Positions 9,815 to 18,023 of a DNA stretch of 37,472 nucleotides are shown in pieces. Position 1 is the stretch's first letter; every line of letters begins with the position of its first letter. Origin of the DNA: Tardiphaga sp. (GTDB taxonomy: Bacteria > Pseudomonadota > Alphaproteobacteria > Rhizobiales > Xanthobacteraceae). The stretch covers positions 1 to 37,472 of the forward strand of contig JAQGJY010000191.1 of the NCBI GenBank assembly GCA_028290325.1, in the 5' to 3' direction. The notes beneath the pieces were generated by a model. That model saw only the letters and a list, made by a program, of their open reading frames with translations, searched no databases and was not told where the DNA came from. The position numbers and the translations under genes are program-made.

Positions 9815-12310
9815 TTGCGCGATTTCACAACAGCTTTGCCGATTGATGCCGTGCTCGCCGAACTGGCGGCGACGCTTGCGCGCGGCAATGCCGCCGTCTT
9901 GGTTGCGCCGCCGGGCGCCGGCAAGACCACGCGCGTGCCGCTGGCGCTGCTCGACGAAGCATGGGTCGGGACTCAAAAGATCATCATGCTGGAGCCGCGC
10001 CGAATCGCGGCGCGGGCCAGCGCCGAGCGCATGGCGCAGACGCTGGGCGAAAAGGTCGGCGACACCGTCGGTTACCGCGTGCGCTTCGGCTCGAAGATTT
10101 CGCGCAAGACGCGGATCGAGGTGGTCACCGAAGGCATCTTCACGCGGCAGCTGATCGACGATCCCGAACTGACCGGCGTCGCCGCCGTGATCTTCGATGA
10201 ATTCCACGAACGCTCGCTGGATGCCGATCTCGGCCTCGCGCTCGCGCGCGACGCGCAGCAGGGCCTCCGCGAAGACCTGCGGATTCTGGTGATGTCGGCG
10301 ACCATCGACGGCGCCCGCGTGGCCTCGTTGCTTGGCGATGCGCCGGTCATTGCCAGCCAGGGCCGCGCCTTTCCGGTCGAGACGCGCTATCTCGGCCGCA
10401 AGCCCGATGCGCCGCTGGAGCGCCAGATGGCCGAGGCGATCGCAATGGCGCTGCGCGCCGATCCCGGCTCGGTGCTGGCGTTTCTGCCCGGCGCGGCCGA
10501 AATCCGTCGCACCCAGACGATGCTGGCCGAACGCGTCAGCGATCCGTCGATCGAGATCGTGCCGCTGTTCGGCGCGCTCGATGCCGGCGTGCAGGACCGC
10601 GCGATCCAGCCCGCCGCGAACGGCTGTCGCAAGGTCGTGCTGGCGACCTCGATCGCGGAAACCTCGCTCACCATCGAGGGCGTCCGCATCGTGGTCGATT
10701 CCGGTGTCGCGCGGGTGCCGCGTTACGAACCGGATATCGGGCTGACACGGCTGGAAACCGTGCGGGCGTCGCGGGCCGCCGTCGATCAGCGTCGCGGCCG
10801 CGCCGGGCGCACCGAACCCGGCATCTGTTATCGGTTGTGGGATGCGCCGCAGACGGCGTCGCTGCCGGCCTATACGCAACCGGAAATTCTCAGCGCCGAT
10901 CTGACCTCGCTGGCGCTCGATCTCGCGCAATGGGGCGTCGCTGATCCGGCCGCGCTGTCGTTTCTCGATCCGCCGCCGGGCCCGGCCTGGAGCGAGGCCC
11001 GCGCGCTGCTGCGTGAACTCGGCGCGCTCGATGGCGATGGCCGCATCACCGACGAAGGCCGGGAGTTGCGCGCGCTGGCGCTGCCGCCGCGTCTGGCGCG
11101 CATGATCGTCGATGCCGGACGTCTCGGTTCGGGCGCGGAAGCGGCCGAGATCGCGGCCGTGCTGACCGAGCGGGGCCTCGGCGGCGACGGAGCCGATCTG
11201 GATCGCCGCCTCGAAGGCTTTCGGCGCGATCGCTCGCCGCGCGGCAACGCCGCGCGGCAGATGGCGCAACGCTGGGCTCTTGCTTCTCCCTCGCCGCAAG
11301 GGCGAGGCGAGGCACGCCGCGATCGGAGTGATGTCATCGACATTCTGTCCACCGGCGCGCTGCTCGCATTGGCCTTTCCCGACCGTGTGGCGAAGAATCG
11401 CGGCAACGGTTCCTTCGTGCTCGCCAACGGGCGCGGTGCGAGCATCGATGCCGCGTCGGGTCTGACCGGGTCCGCATATCTCGCGGTCGCCGAGCTGGCG
11501 GGCGCGGCGGCGAATTCCTGCATTCTTCTGGCCGCGCCGATCACCCAGAGCGAAATCGAAGCGCGCTTTGCGGCGTTGATCGACTCCCGCGACGACGTCA
11601 CGTTCGACCGGACGGCGATGGCGCTGCGTGGCCGCCGCCGCAAGCGCCTGCATGCGATCACGCTGGCCGAAGCGCCGGTCGCGGTCACGCCATCGGGCGA
11701 CACCGCGACGATCCTCGCCGATGGATTGGTCGCGGCCGGCATCGACCGGCTGCCGTGGTCGAAGCCGCTTCAGCAATGGCGCGGCCGCGTGATGTTTCTG
11801 CGCGCCGCCGCCCCCGATCAATGGCCCGATTTGTCGGATGCCGCGCTGGCGGACAGCCGCGAGACATGGCTGGCGCCCATCCTCACCGACAAGACGGCGC
11901 TGAAGGACATCTCCGCCGGCGAGCTGTCCGACGCGCTGACGGCGCTGCTGACGTGGGACGCGCGCGCGCGACTGGAGCGGGAAGCGCCGACGCATTTCTC
12001 GGCTCCGACCGGCACCCAGGTCGCGATCGACTACGCGGCCGAACAGGGCCCGACGATCGCGATTCGTTTGCAGGAGCTGTTCGGGCTGACGACGCATCCG
12101 TCGTTGGCGCAGGGCCGCGTGCCGCTGGTCCTCGAATTATTGTCGCCGGCGCATCGCCCGGTGCAGGTGACGCGCGATCTGCCGGGTTTCTGGCGCGGTT
12201 CCTATGCCGCCGTGCGCTCCGATCTGCGCGGGCGCTATCCGCGCCATCCGTGGCCGGAAGATCCGGCCTCGGCGCCGCCGACGCGCCGCGTCAAGCCAAG
12301 GGGCACGTGA
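9815..12310 (+). CDS. hrpB: ATP-dependent RNA helicase HrpB (DEAH/RHA family)
   Basis: This superfamily 2 helicase of 831 residues has Walker A APPGAGKTT at 31-39, motif II DEFHER at 128-133, motif III SAT at 161-163 and motif VI QRRGRAGR near 328-335. The HrpB-specific C-terminal region ends with GFWRGSYAAVRSDLRGRYPRHPWPEDP-type residues. Length is normal. The only start that fits the family N terminus is TTG at 9815, giving MRDFTTALPIDAVL; nearby ATGs are out of frame. Around residues 489-500 a linker reads ASPSPQGRGEAR, coded by a small palindrome that looks like an intergenic repeat inserted in frame. The cellular role of HrpB is not well defined. Confidence 0.93.
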   Translation: MRDFTTALPIDAVLAELAATLARGNAAVLVAPPGAGKTTRVPLALLDEAWVGTQKIIMLEPRRIAARASAERMAQTLGEKVGDTVGYRVRFGSKISRKTRIEVVTEGIFTRQLIDDPELTGVAAVIFDEFHERSLDADLGLALARDAQQGLREDLRILVMSATIDGARVASLLGDAPVIASQGRAFPVETRYLGRKPDAPLERQMAEAIAMALRADPGSVLAFLPGAAEIRRTQTMLAERVSDPSIEIVPLFGALDAGVQDRAIQPAANGCRKVVLATSIAETSLTIEGVRIVVDSGVARVPRYEPDIGLTRLETVRASRAAVDQRRGRAGRTEPGICYRLWDAPQTASLPAYTQPEILSADLTSLALDLAQWGVADPAALSFLDPPPGPAWSEARALLRELGALDGDGRITDEGRELRALALPPRLARMIVDAGRLGSGAEAAEIAAVLTERGLGGDGADLDRRLEGFRRDRSPRGNAARQMAQRWALASPSPQGRGEARRDRSDVIDILSTGALLALAFPDRVAKNRGNGSFVLANGRGASIDAASGLTGSAYLAVAELAGAAANSCILLAAPITQSEIEARFAALIDSRDDVTFDRTAMALRGRRRKRLHAITLAEAPVAVTPSGDTATILADGLVAAGIDRLPWSKPLQQWRGRVMFLRAAAPDQWPDLSDAALADSRETWLAPILTDKTALKDISAGELSDALTALLTWDARARLEREAPTHFSAPTGTQVAIDYAAEQGPTIAIRLQELFGLTTHPSLAQGRVPLVLELLSPAHRPVQVTRDLPGFWRGSYAAVRSDLRGRYPRHPWPEDPASAPPTRRVKPRGT
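11290..11306. repeat. Small palindrome inside hrpB
   Basis: CTCGCC (11290-11295), loop GCAAG, GGCGAG (11301-11306) form a perfect 6-bp hairpin, flanked by CTTCTCC and GCGAGG that extend the repeat-like look. It is read in frame as part of SPSPQGRGEA. Elements with a GCAAG loop and GC-rich arms are usually intergenic in this family; the hairpin at 31164-31180 also has a GCAAG in its loop. Confidence 0.6.
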
Positions 12311-12440
12311 GAAGCGCCACGCCGCATTAACCTCATCGTCACCCTTTTCGCGACAATAAGCCCGCCGGCGCTTGCTCTTTGGCGATGCCGGGCAAAGGGT
12401 CGTGGTGATCGCCAGCGGGCGTGTGTCGAGTGAGTGCGTG

Positions 12441-12962
12441 ATGCGGAGCGTGATGATCATCGCGGCGGTTCTGGTCGGCGGCGGCACCGTGATGGCGAAC
12501 ATGGCCGACAAGATGTCGTCGACGCCGCCGGCCGCGCCGAGACCCGCCATCAAGGTCGCGTCGTTGCAGGATGCGCCGGCTCAAGCCGGCATCCGCAGCG
12601 TCAGCATTCCCCGCGACGGCCGCGGTCATTTCCAAACCGATGCGCGGATCGACGGCCAGCGCATCGGCGTGATGATCGACACCGGCGCATCGATGCTGGC
12701 GCTCAACGAAACGTCCGCGGCCCGGATCGGCGTGCGTCCGTCGCGCGCGGACTACACGGCGCGCGTCACCACCGCCAACGGCACGGTCAAGGGCGCGCGC
12801 ACGACGATCCCGATGGTGGATGTCGGTGGCCTGATCGTGCGTGACGTCGATGCCATGGTGTTGCCCGACGAGGCGCTGTCGGAAAACCTGCTCGGCCTGT
12901 CGTTTCTGTCGAAGCTGAAACGCTTCGAATATGCCGGTGGCAAGATGCTGCTCGAGCAATAG
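12441..12962 (+). CDS. Retropepsin-like aspartic protease, TIGR02281 type, membrane-anchored
   Basis: The protein has 173 residues. An N-terminal hydrophobic segment (about 4-19) should anchor it in the inner membrane or act as a signal. A short Pro/Ala-rich linker leads to a single aspartic-protease half-domain with the catalytic motif DTGAS at 80-84 (VMIDTGASMLALN) and the C-terminal LLGLSFLSKLKRFEY typical of clan AA single-domain proteins. As in retropepsins, a dimer would be needed to complete the active site. ATG at 12441 is chosen because it gives a clean signal-anchor; GTG at 12438 is equally possible. The substrate is unknown. Confidence 0.85.
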   Translation: MRSVMIIAAVLVGGGTVMANMADKMSSTPPAAPRPAIKVASLQDAPAQAGIRSVSIPRDGRGHFQTDARIDGQRIGVMIDTGASMLALNETSAARIGVRPSRADYTARVTTANGTVKGARTTIPMVDVGGLIVRDVDAMVLPDEALSENLLGLSFLSKLKRFEYAGGKMLLEQ

Positions 12963-13006
12963 GCATGATCCGGACAGTGGTCGTCCGGTTTCGGATCGAT
13001 CCTGCC
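12962..13006. repeat. Degenerate GCATGATCCGGA-type intergenic repeat
   Basis: After the protease gene the sequence GGCATGATCCGGACAGTGG, then TCCGGTTTCGGATCGATC, resembles the GCATGATCCGGAAAAGTGG...GATCATGC repeat that is frequent in Bradyrhizobium relatives (from memory, not searched). CGGAC (12971-12975) and GTCCG (12983-12987) form a short stem, and GATCCG (12967-12972) can alternatively pair with CGGATC (12992-12997). It may help end the upstream transcript. Confidence 0.55.
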
Positions 13007-13111
13007 GTCAAATAATAAGGCGAGCGCGCTTAAGCCTGTCGCTGTTCGGAGCTTTCATCCCGCCGCTGTAATCGCTACGACTGCCATCGCACATCGATAT
13101 GCGAGGCACCC

Positions 13112-14611
13112 ATGTTTCCGAAGCCGCGGCCGCTGCTCGTTCCCAACACGCTCGCTTACGAATCCGCGCCGATGGTGAAACCCACCGGCTTTCGCGAATA
13201 TGACGCGCGCTGGCTGTTCGGCACCGAGATCAACCTGATGGGCATACAGGCGCTCGGCATGGGCCTCGGCGTGCTGATCGCCGAACTCGGCCAGAAGCAG
13301 GAGATCGTCACCGGCCACGATTTTCGCGGCTATTCGTCGTCGATCAAATACGCGCTGATCTCCGGCCTGATGGCGGCGGGCTGCAAGGTCCATGACATTG
13401 GGTTGGCGATGACGCCGATGGCTTATTTCGCGCAGTTCGAACTCGATGTGCCCTGCGTGGCGATGGTGACGGCGTCGCATAACGACAATGGCTGGACCGG
13501 CGTGAAGATGGGCGCGAACCGCCCGCTGACCTTCGGGCCGGACGAGATGACGCGATTGAAGCAGATCGTGCTCAACGCCGAGTTCAACAACAAAGCCGGC
13601 GGTTCCTACCAGTTCCACGACAACTTTCCGGCGCGCTACATCGCCGATCTGAGCAAACGCCCGAAGCTGAAACGCAGGCTGAAAGTCGTGGTCGCTTGCG
13701 GCAACGGCACGGCCGGCGCGTTCGCGCCGCAGGTGATGGCGGCGATCGGCTGCGAGGTGGTCCCGCTCGATACCGAACTCGATCACACGTTTCCGAAGTA
13801 CAATCCGAACCCGGAAGACATGGAAATGCTGCACGCGATCCGCGACGCGGTGCTCGAACACGAGGCCGATGTCGGGCTTGGTTTCGACGGCGACGGCGAT
13901 CGTTGCGGCGTGGTCGATAACGCCGGCGAGGAAATCTTCGCCGACAAGGTCGGGGTGATGTTGGCGCGCGACATGTCGGCGGTGCATCCCAACGCGCAAT
14001 TCGTGGTCGATGTGAAATCGACCGGGCTGTTCGTGACGGACCCGGTGCTGCAAAGACAGGGCGCGCAGGTGACCTATTGGAAGACCGGGCACTCCTACAT
14101 GAAGCGCCGGACCCACGAGATGAAGGCTCTCGCCGGGTTTGAGAAATCCGGGCATTTCTTCTTCAACGCCCCCTATGGCCGCGGTTATGATGACGGTCTC
14201 GTCTCGGCGATCGCGATCTGCGACATGCTCGATCGCGCCCCCGACAAATCGATGGCCGATCTGCGCGCGGCACTGCCGAAGACATGGTCGTCGCCGACGA
14301 TGTCGCCGCATTGCGCGGACGAGACCAAATATGGCGTGGTGTCGGAGGTCGTAAAGCATTTCGAAGCCGCGCAGGCCAATGGCGACAAGGTCGCGGGGCA
14401 GCCGATCCGCGACCTGGTCACGGTCAACGGAGTCCGTGTCACTGTCGAGGACGGCTCGTGGGGGTTGGTGCGCGCGTCATCGAACAAGCCGGAGCTGGTG
14501 GTGGTCGTCGAGAGCCCAGTGTCGGAGCAGCGCATGCACGACATGTTCGAAGCGATGAACGTCGTGCTGCGCAGGCACTCCGAGGTCGGCGCGTATAACC
14601 AAACGATTTAG
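13112..14611 (+). CDS. manB: Phosphomannomutase/phosphoglucomutase
   Basis: This cytoplasmic enzyme of 499 residues interconverts hexose-1- and hexose-6-phosphates, feeding GDP-mannose, UDP-glucose or polysaccharide synthesis. The four alpha-D-phosphohexomutase sites are present: active-site Ser122 in TASHNDNG, the Mg loop DGDGDR at 259-264, the sugar-binding EKSGHFFF-type site near residue 345, and the phosphate-binding RASSNKPE near 454. ATG at 13112 has GAGG upstream. It stands alone between the protease gene and convergent radC. The choice between manB, algC and pgm functions cannot be made from sequence alone. Confidence 0.87.
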   Translation: MFPKPRPLLVPNTLAYESAPMVKPTGFREYDARWLFGTEINLMGIQALGMGLGVLIAELGQKQEIVTGHDFRGYSSSIKYALISGLMAAGCKVHDIGLAMTPMAYFAQFELDVPCVAMVTASHNDNGWTGVKMGANRPLTFGPDEMTRLKQIVLNAEFNNKAGGSYQFHDNFPARYIADLSKRPKLKRRLKVVVACGNGTAGAFAPQVMAAIGCEVVPLDTELDHTFPKYNPNPEDMEMLHAIRDAVLEHEADVGLGFDGDGDRCGVVDNAGEEIFADKVGVMLARDMSAVHPNAQFVVDVKSTGLFVTDPVLQRQGAQVTYWKTGHSYMKRRTHEMKALAGFEKSGHFFFNAPYGRGYDDGLVSAIAICDMLDRAPDKSMADLRAALPKTWSSPTMSPHCADETKYGVVSEVVKHFEAAQANGDKVAGQPIRDLVTVNGVRVTVEDGSWGLVRASSNKPELVVVVESPVSEQRMHDMFEAMNVVLRRHSEVGAYNQTI

Positions 14612-14694
14612 AGACAAAGTCATGCCGGGGCTGGCGCGATGAGATGCCGGGCTCGCGTCCGCCAGGAGGCGTCGCGCCCGCACTGACGGATGCG

Positions 14695-15414
14695 TCAGAT
14701 CAGCTTCATGCCCTTCAGGCTGGCATGGCCGTTCTTGCCGACGATGATGTGGTCATGCACCGAAATGCCGAGCGGGCTTGCGATATCGATGACCGATTTC
14801 GTCATCTGGATATCGGCGGACGACGGCGTCGGGTCGCCCGACGGATGGTTGTGCACCATGATGATCGCGGTGGCGGATAATTCAAGCGCGCGCTTGATGA
14901 CCTCGCGCGGATAGACCGGCGTGTGATCGACGGTGCCGACCTGCTGCACCTCGTCGGCGATCAGCTGGTTGCGCTTGTCGAGAAACAGAATGCGAAACTG
15001 CTCCTTGTCCGCGAAAGCCATCGCCGTGCGGCAATAGTCGATCACGCTGGCCCATGACGACAGCAATTTGCGCTGGCTGAGCTGGCCTTTCGCGACCCGG
15101 CTCGCCGCCGCCGCCATCAATTTGATTTCCGTGATCGCCGCTTCGCCGAGCCCGGCGACTTCGCGCAGGCGCTGGTCGGGCGCGTGCACGACCTCGGCGA
15201 ACGAGCCGAACCGGCCGATCAGCTGCTTGGCCAGCGGTTTGACGTCGCGACGCGGCATCGCGCGAAACAGCACCATCTCCAGCAATTCGTAATCGCTCAG
15301 CGCCTCGGCGCCGGCGCTGCGAAAGCGGTCACGCAGCCGCTCGCGATGGCCGTGATAATGCGGCACAGCGGCGCTCTCGTTCAGGCCGAGCGAGGCAGGA
15401 TTGTCAGCGGGCAT
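14695..15414 (-). CDS. radC: RadC family protein (JAMM/MPN+ domain)
   Basis: The protein has 239 residues. A helix-hairpin-helix-like N-terminal part (GLGEAAITEIK near 88-98) precedes a JAB1/MPN+ metalloprotease-like domain with the motif HNHPSGDPTPSSAD (His188, His190, Asp201). All three metal ligands are kept. Despite the name, a DNA repair role for RadC is doubtful in the literature and its biochemical activity is unsettled. It follows map on the same strand after 88 bases; map-radC adjacency is common in alphaproteobacteria. It is convergent with the mutase gene. Confidence 0.93.
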   Translation of the reverse strand: MPADNPASLGLNESAAVPHYHGHRERLRDRFRSAGAEALSDYELLEMVLFRAMPRRDVKPLAKQLIGRFGSFAEVVHAPDQRLREVAGLGEAAITEIKLMAAAASRVAKGQLSQRKLLSSWASVIDYCRTAMAFADKEQFRILFLDKRNQLIADEVQQVGTVDHTPVYPREVIKRALELSATAIIMVHNHPSGDPTPSSADIQMTKSVIDIASPLGISVHDHIIVGKNGHASLKGMKLI

Positions 15415-15502
15415 GCGGCGACGGGCTCGTGACGGACACGCCGCAGCATGCCGCGTGGAGCGGGTTTTGCAACCTCAATCATGGATGAATGAGCGATGCT
15501 AT

Positions 15503-16333
15503 CTAAGGCGCGATCGGAAATCCCGGCTTTTCAAGCCCGCCCGGCGACAGCGTGAAAATCTCGCAGCCATCGGCGGTGACGCCGACCGAATGCTCGAATT
15601 GCGCCGACAGCGAGCGGTCCCGCGTCACGGCGGTCCAGCCATCCGACAGGATCTTCACATGCGGCTTACCGAGATTGATCATCGGCTCGATCGTGAAAAA
15701 CATGCCCGGCTTGAGCTTCACGCCTTCGCCAGGGCGGCCGATATGAATGATATTCGGCTCGTCGTGGAACAGGCGGCCGAGGCCATGACCGCAGAAATCA
15801 CGCACCACGCTCATCTGCTGCGGCTCGACGAAGCTCTGGATGGCGTGGCCGATGTCGCCGGTCGTCGCGCCCGGCTTCACCGCCGCGATGCCGCGCATCA
15901 GCGACTCGTAGGTGACCTCGATCAGCCGTTCGGCCTTTCGTGCGATCGGGCCGACCGGATACATCCTGCTCGAGTCGCCGTACCAGCCGTCGACGATGAA
16001 CGTGACGTCGATATTGACGATGTCGCCTTCCTTCAGCCCGCGATCGCCGGGCATGCCGTGGCAGACGACGTGGTTGATCGAGGTGCAGGTCGAATAACGA
16101 TAGCCGCGATACATCAACGTCGCCGGATAGGCGCCGTGGCCGAAGGCGAAGTCGCGCACGAAATCGTCGATCCTCGAGGTCGGCACGCCGGGCTGGATCA
16201 GCGCCGCGAGTTCGTCGAGGCATCGCGCCACCAGCGCGCCGGCCTTTCGCATGCCGGCGAAGCCCGCCGCATTGTGCAATTTGATCTGGCCGGTCTTTCG
16301 CAAACCGGTCTCGGAGGCTTCGACGTAGCTCAT
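15503..16333 (-). CDS. map: Methionine aminopeptidase, type I
   Basis: This cytosolic enzyme of 276 residues removes the N-terminal Met from new proteins. All five metal ligands of the pita-bread fold are present: Asp109 and Asp120 (NIDVTFIVDGWYGD), His183 (CGHGLGRLFHDEP), Glu216 (FTIEPM) and Glu247 (QFEHSV). The N terminus is roughly a dozen residues longer than in the E. coli enzyme, as often seen in alphaproteobacteria. ATG at 16333 is used. It is upstream of radC in the same direction. The sfsA gene often found just before map is not here; a mechanosensitive channel gene takes that place. Confidence 0.95.
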   Translation of the reverse strand: MSYVEASETGLRKTGQIKLHNAAGFAGMRKAGALVARCLDELAALIQPGVPTSRIDDFVRDFAFGHGAYPATLMYRGYRYSTCTSINHVVCHGMPGDRGLKEGDIVNIDVTFIVDGWYGDSSRMYPVGPIARKAERLIEVTYESLMRGIAAVKPGATTGDIGHAIQSFVEPQQMSVVRDFCGHGLGRLFHDEPNIIHIGRPGEGVKLKPGMFFTIEPMINLGKPHVKILSDGWTAVTRDRSLSAQFEHSVGVTADGCEIFTLSPGGLEKPGFPIAP

Positions 16334-16436
16334 CGGCAGGGTCTATCTGTAAATGACGGTGACACCGTCAGGCGGGATATGAAGACCCCAATTTAATCGG
16401 CTATGCCGCGAGCGCAAGGAAACTTCGAGCGGGTCT

Positions 16437-16505
16437 GTCATCCGGGGCGCGCGCACCCCTTGCGCGTCCTCGGCCGGTCAGAGCCGTCCGAGCCGCGGAA
16501 TGACG
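16437..16505. repeat. GTCATCCG...CGGAATGAC palindromic repeat
   Basis: GTCATCCG at 16437-16444 and CGGAATGAC near 16497-16505 are near-exact inverted ends around a GC-rich centre of about 50 bases, between the mscS stop and the map start. It belongs with the copies at 2850, 19828 and 21258. Placed just after the channel gene, it may end or limit transcription into map. Confidence 0.6.
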
Positions 16506-16515
16506 ACGTTGAACG

Positions 16516-17829
16516 TCACTCCGCCGCGACATCGACAATGGTTTCGACCGGCAGCGCGCCGCCACGAATGCGAATCTCGCGCACCGGATAGGGCACGCGG
16601 ATGTTTTCTTTCTTGAACACGTCCCACATCGTGAGCATCACGTCGCTTTTGACGTTGTCCATGCCGTCGGGCTCGGCGATCCAGAAGGTCAGCGAGAACT
16701 TCATGCCGGCTTCCGCGAACTCGGTGAGCACGCAGTTGGCGGGCTTCAGCTTGATCGCGCGCGGCGAGGCGGCGGCGATCTCGATGGCGAGCCGACACAC
16801 CAGGCGCGGGTCGGCGTCGTAATTGGTGCCGAAATTGACCTTCACCAGCGTGTTCTTGTCGGTATAGGTCCAGTTGATGACTTTCTGCGTCACGAGATCT
16901 TCGTTTGGGATCAGAATCTCGCGGCCGTCGCCGGCGGCGACCGAGATGTAGCGCGTGTTCATCGCGCTGATGCGGCCGGAACTGTCGCCGATGGTGACCA
17001 GATCGCCGGGCTTGACGGATTTGTCCGCCAGCAGGATCACGCCGCTGATGAAATTGGCGACGATCTTTTGCAAGCCGAAACCGATACCGACGCCGACGGC
17101 ACCGGAGAAGATCGCCAGCGCCGAGAGATTGATGCCGACCGCGCTCATGACCAGCGTGATGGCGAAGATCATCAGGCCCAGGCGCATCAACTTGATCAGC
17201 AGCACCTGAATCGATGGCGTCAGGTCGCGCGACTGGTTGATGCGGCCTTCGAGGAAATTGCTGGCGATCTTGGTGATCCACAGCGCGATGGCGAGCAGCA
17301 CCACCAGCTTGATCACCAGCAGCGGCGTCAGGCGCAGGCCGCCGAGCACGATCGCGACCGAATCCAGCGCCTCGACGGTGGTATCGAGTTGACCGAGGAT
17401 GCTGAGCGCCGCCACCGCCCATGCCGAGAATGACACCAGCCGGACCAGGAACTCGTTGCGGATCACGCTGGTGACGATGCTGATCGCGAGCCAGGCAAAG
17501 GCCAGCCGGGCCGACACCGCCAGCAGATAGCTGCGGCTCGGCCATGTCATGCTGAGCATCGCGATGCGCGCCGCGATCACCAGAAGGGTGAAGGCGAAGA
17601 TCGAGGCGCTGCGAACGATGACGCGCAGCAGCATGCGAATCGGAGCCGGCCAGCCCATCGCGATGGCCGCGACATCGACGCGGGCCCGCACGGCGGCGCC
17701 GGCACCGTAAGCGATGCCGGCGCTGGCGATGATGATGCCGAGTTGCAGATAGAACCAGGGCGAGGTGACTTCCGCACCGAGCGAGCGGGTGCTGGCGAGC
17801 AGGAATTCGTAAACGTCGCGCAGGTCCAT
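16516..17829 (-). CDS. Mechanosensitive ion channel, MscS family
   Basis: This inner-membrane channel of 437 residues opens under membrane tension to release solutes on hypo-osmotic shock. About six hydrophobic segments lie in the first 270 residues, before the MscS core. The pore-lining helix region is VGINLSALAIFSGAVGVGIGF, followed by LQKIVANFISG, and the beta domain contains VKPGDLVTIGDSSGRI. The start MDLRDVYEF at 17829 is preferred to the in-frame ATG at 17883, whose extra 18 residues look like leader. The extra N-terminal helices make it larger than E. coli MscS (286 residues), nearer to YnaI/YbdG-type members. It is divergent from the K+/H+ antiporter gene. Confidence 0.9.
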   Translation of the reverse strand: MDLRDVYEFLLASTRSLGAEVTSPWFYLQLGIIIASAGIAYGAGAAVRARVDVAAIAMGWPAPIRMLLRVIVRSASIFAFTLLVIAARIAMLSMTWPSRSYLLAVSARLAFAWLAISIVTSVIRNEFLVRLVSFSAWAVAALSILGQLDTTVEALDSVAIVLGGLRLTPLLVIKLVVLLAIALWITKIASNFLEGRINQSRDLTPSIQVLLIKLMRLGLMIFAITLVMSAVGINLSALAIFSGAVGVGIGFGLQKIVANFISGVILLADKSVKPGDLVTIGDSSGRISAMNTRYISVAAGDGREILIPNEDLVTQKVINWTYTDKNTLVKVNFGTNYDADPRLVCRLAIEIAAASPRAIKLKPANCVLTEFAEAGMKFSLTFWIAEPDGMDNVKSDVMLTMWDVFKKENIRVPYPVREIRIRGGALPVETIVDVAAE

Positions 17830-18023
17830 GATGTTCTCGGTGCTACGGCGTGTTGCTGGCTGTCTCAAACCGGACGCGATCACGCGCTATGGATTCGCTG
17901 ACCAGGCCAATTGACGCAAGATGACACACCGTTCGACGCCGGTGGCAGAAAGCAGTTGGCGTGGAACTATGGCGACGATAAGGATGCAATTGCAAGTATC
18001 CGCCAACCCGACTTCGGAGTTCA
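17830..18023. promoter_or_regulatory. Divergent promoter region between mscS and the antiporter gene
   Basis: This 194-base gap must carry promoters for two ion and osmotic stress genes read in opposite directions. I see no strong -35/-10 pair or operator palindrome, and no RNA gene. Confidence 0.35.

Noticed and set aside
9782..12097. Open frame of 771 residues on the minus strand opposite hrpB
   Set aside because: It lies fully over the helicase gene, has Arg/Ala/Gly-rich low-complexity composition and no family motif. It is a GC-rich shadow frame.
13055..14359. Open frame of 434 residues opposite the phosphomannomutase gene
   Set aside because: It is an antisense shadow rich in His/Arg/Asp; the mutase motifs on the plus strand are complete.
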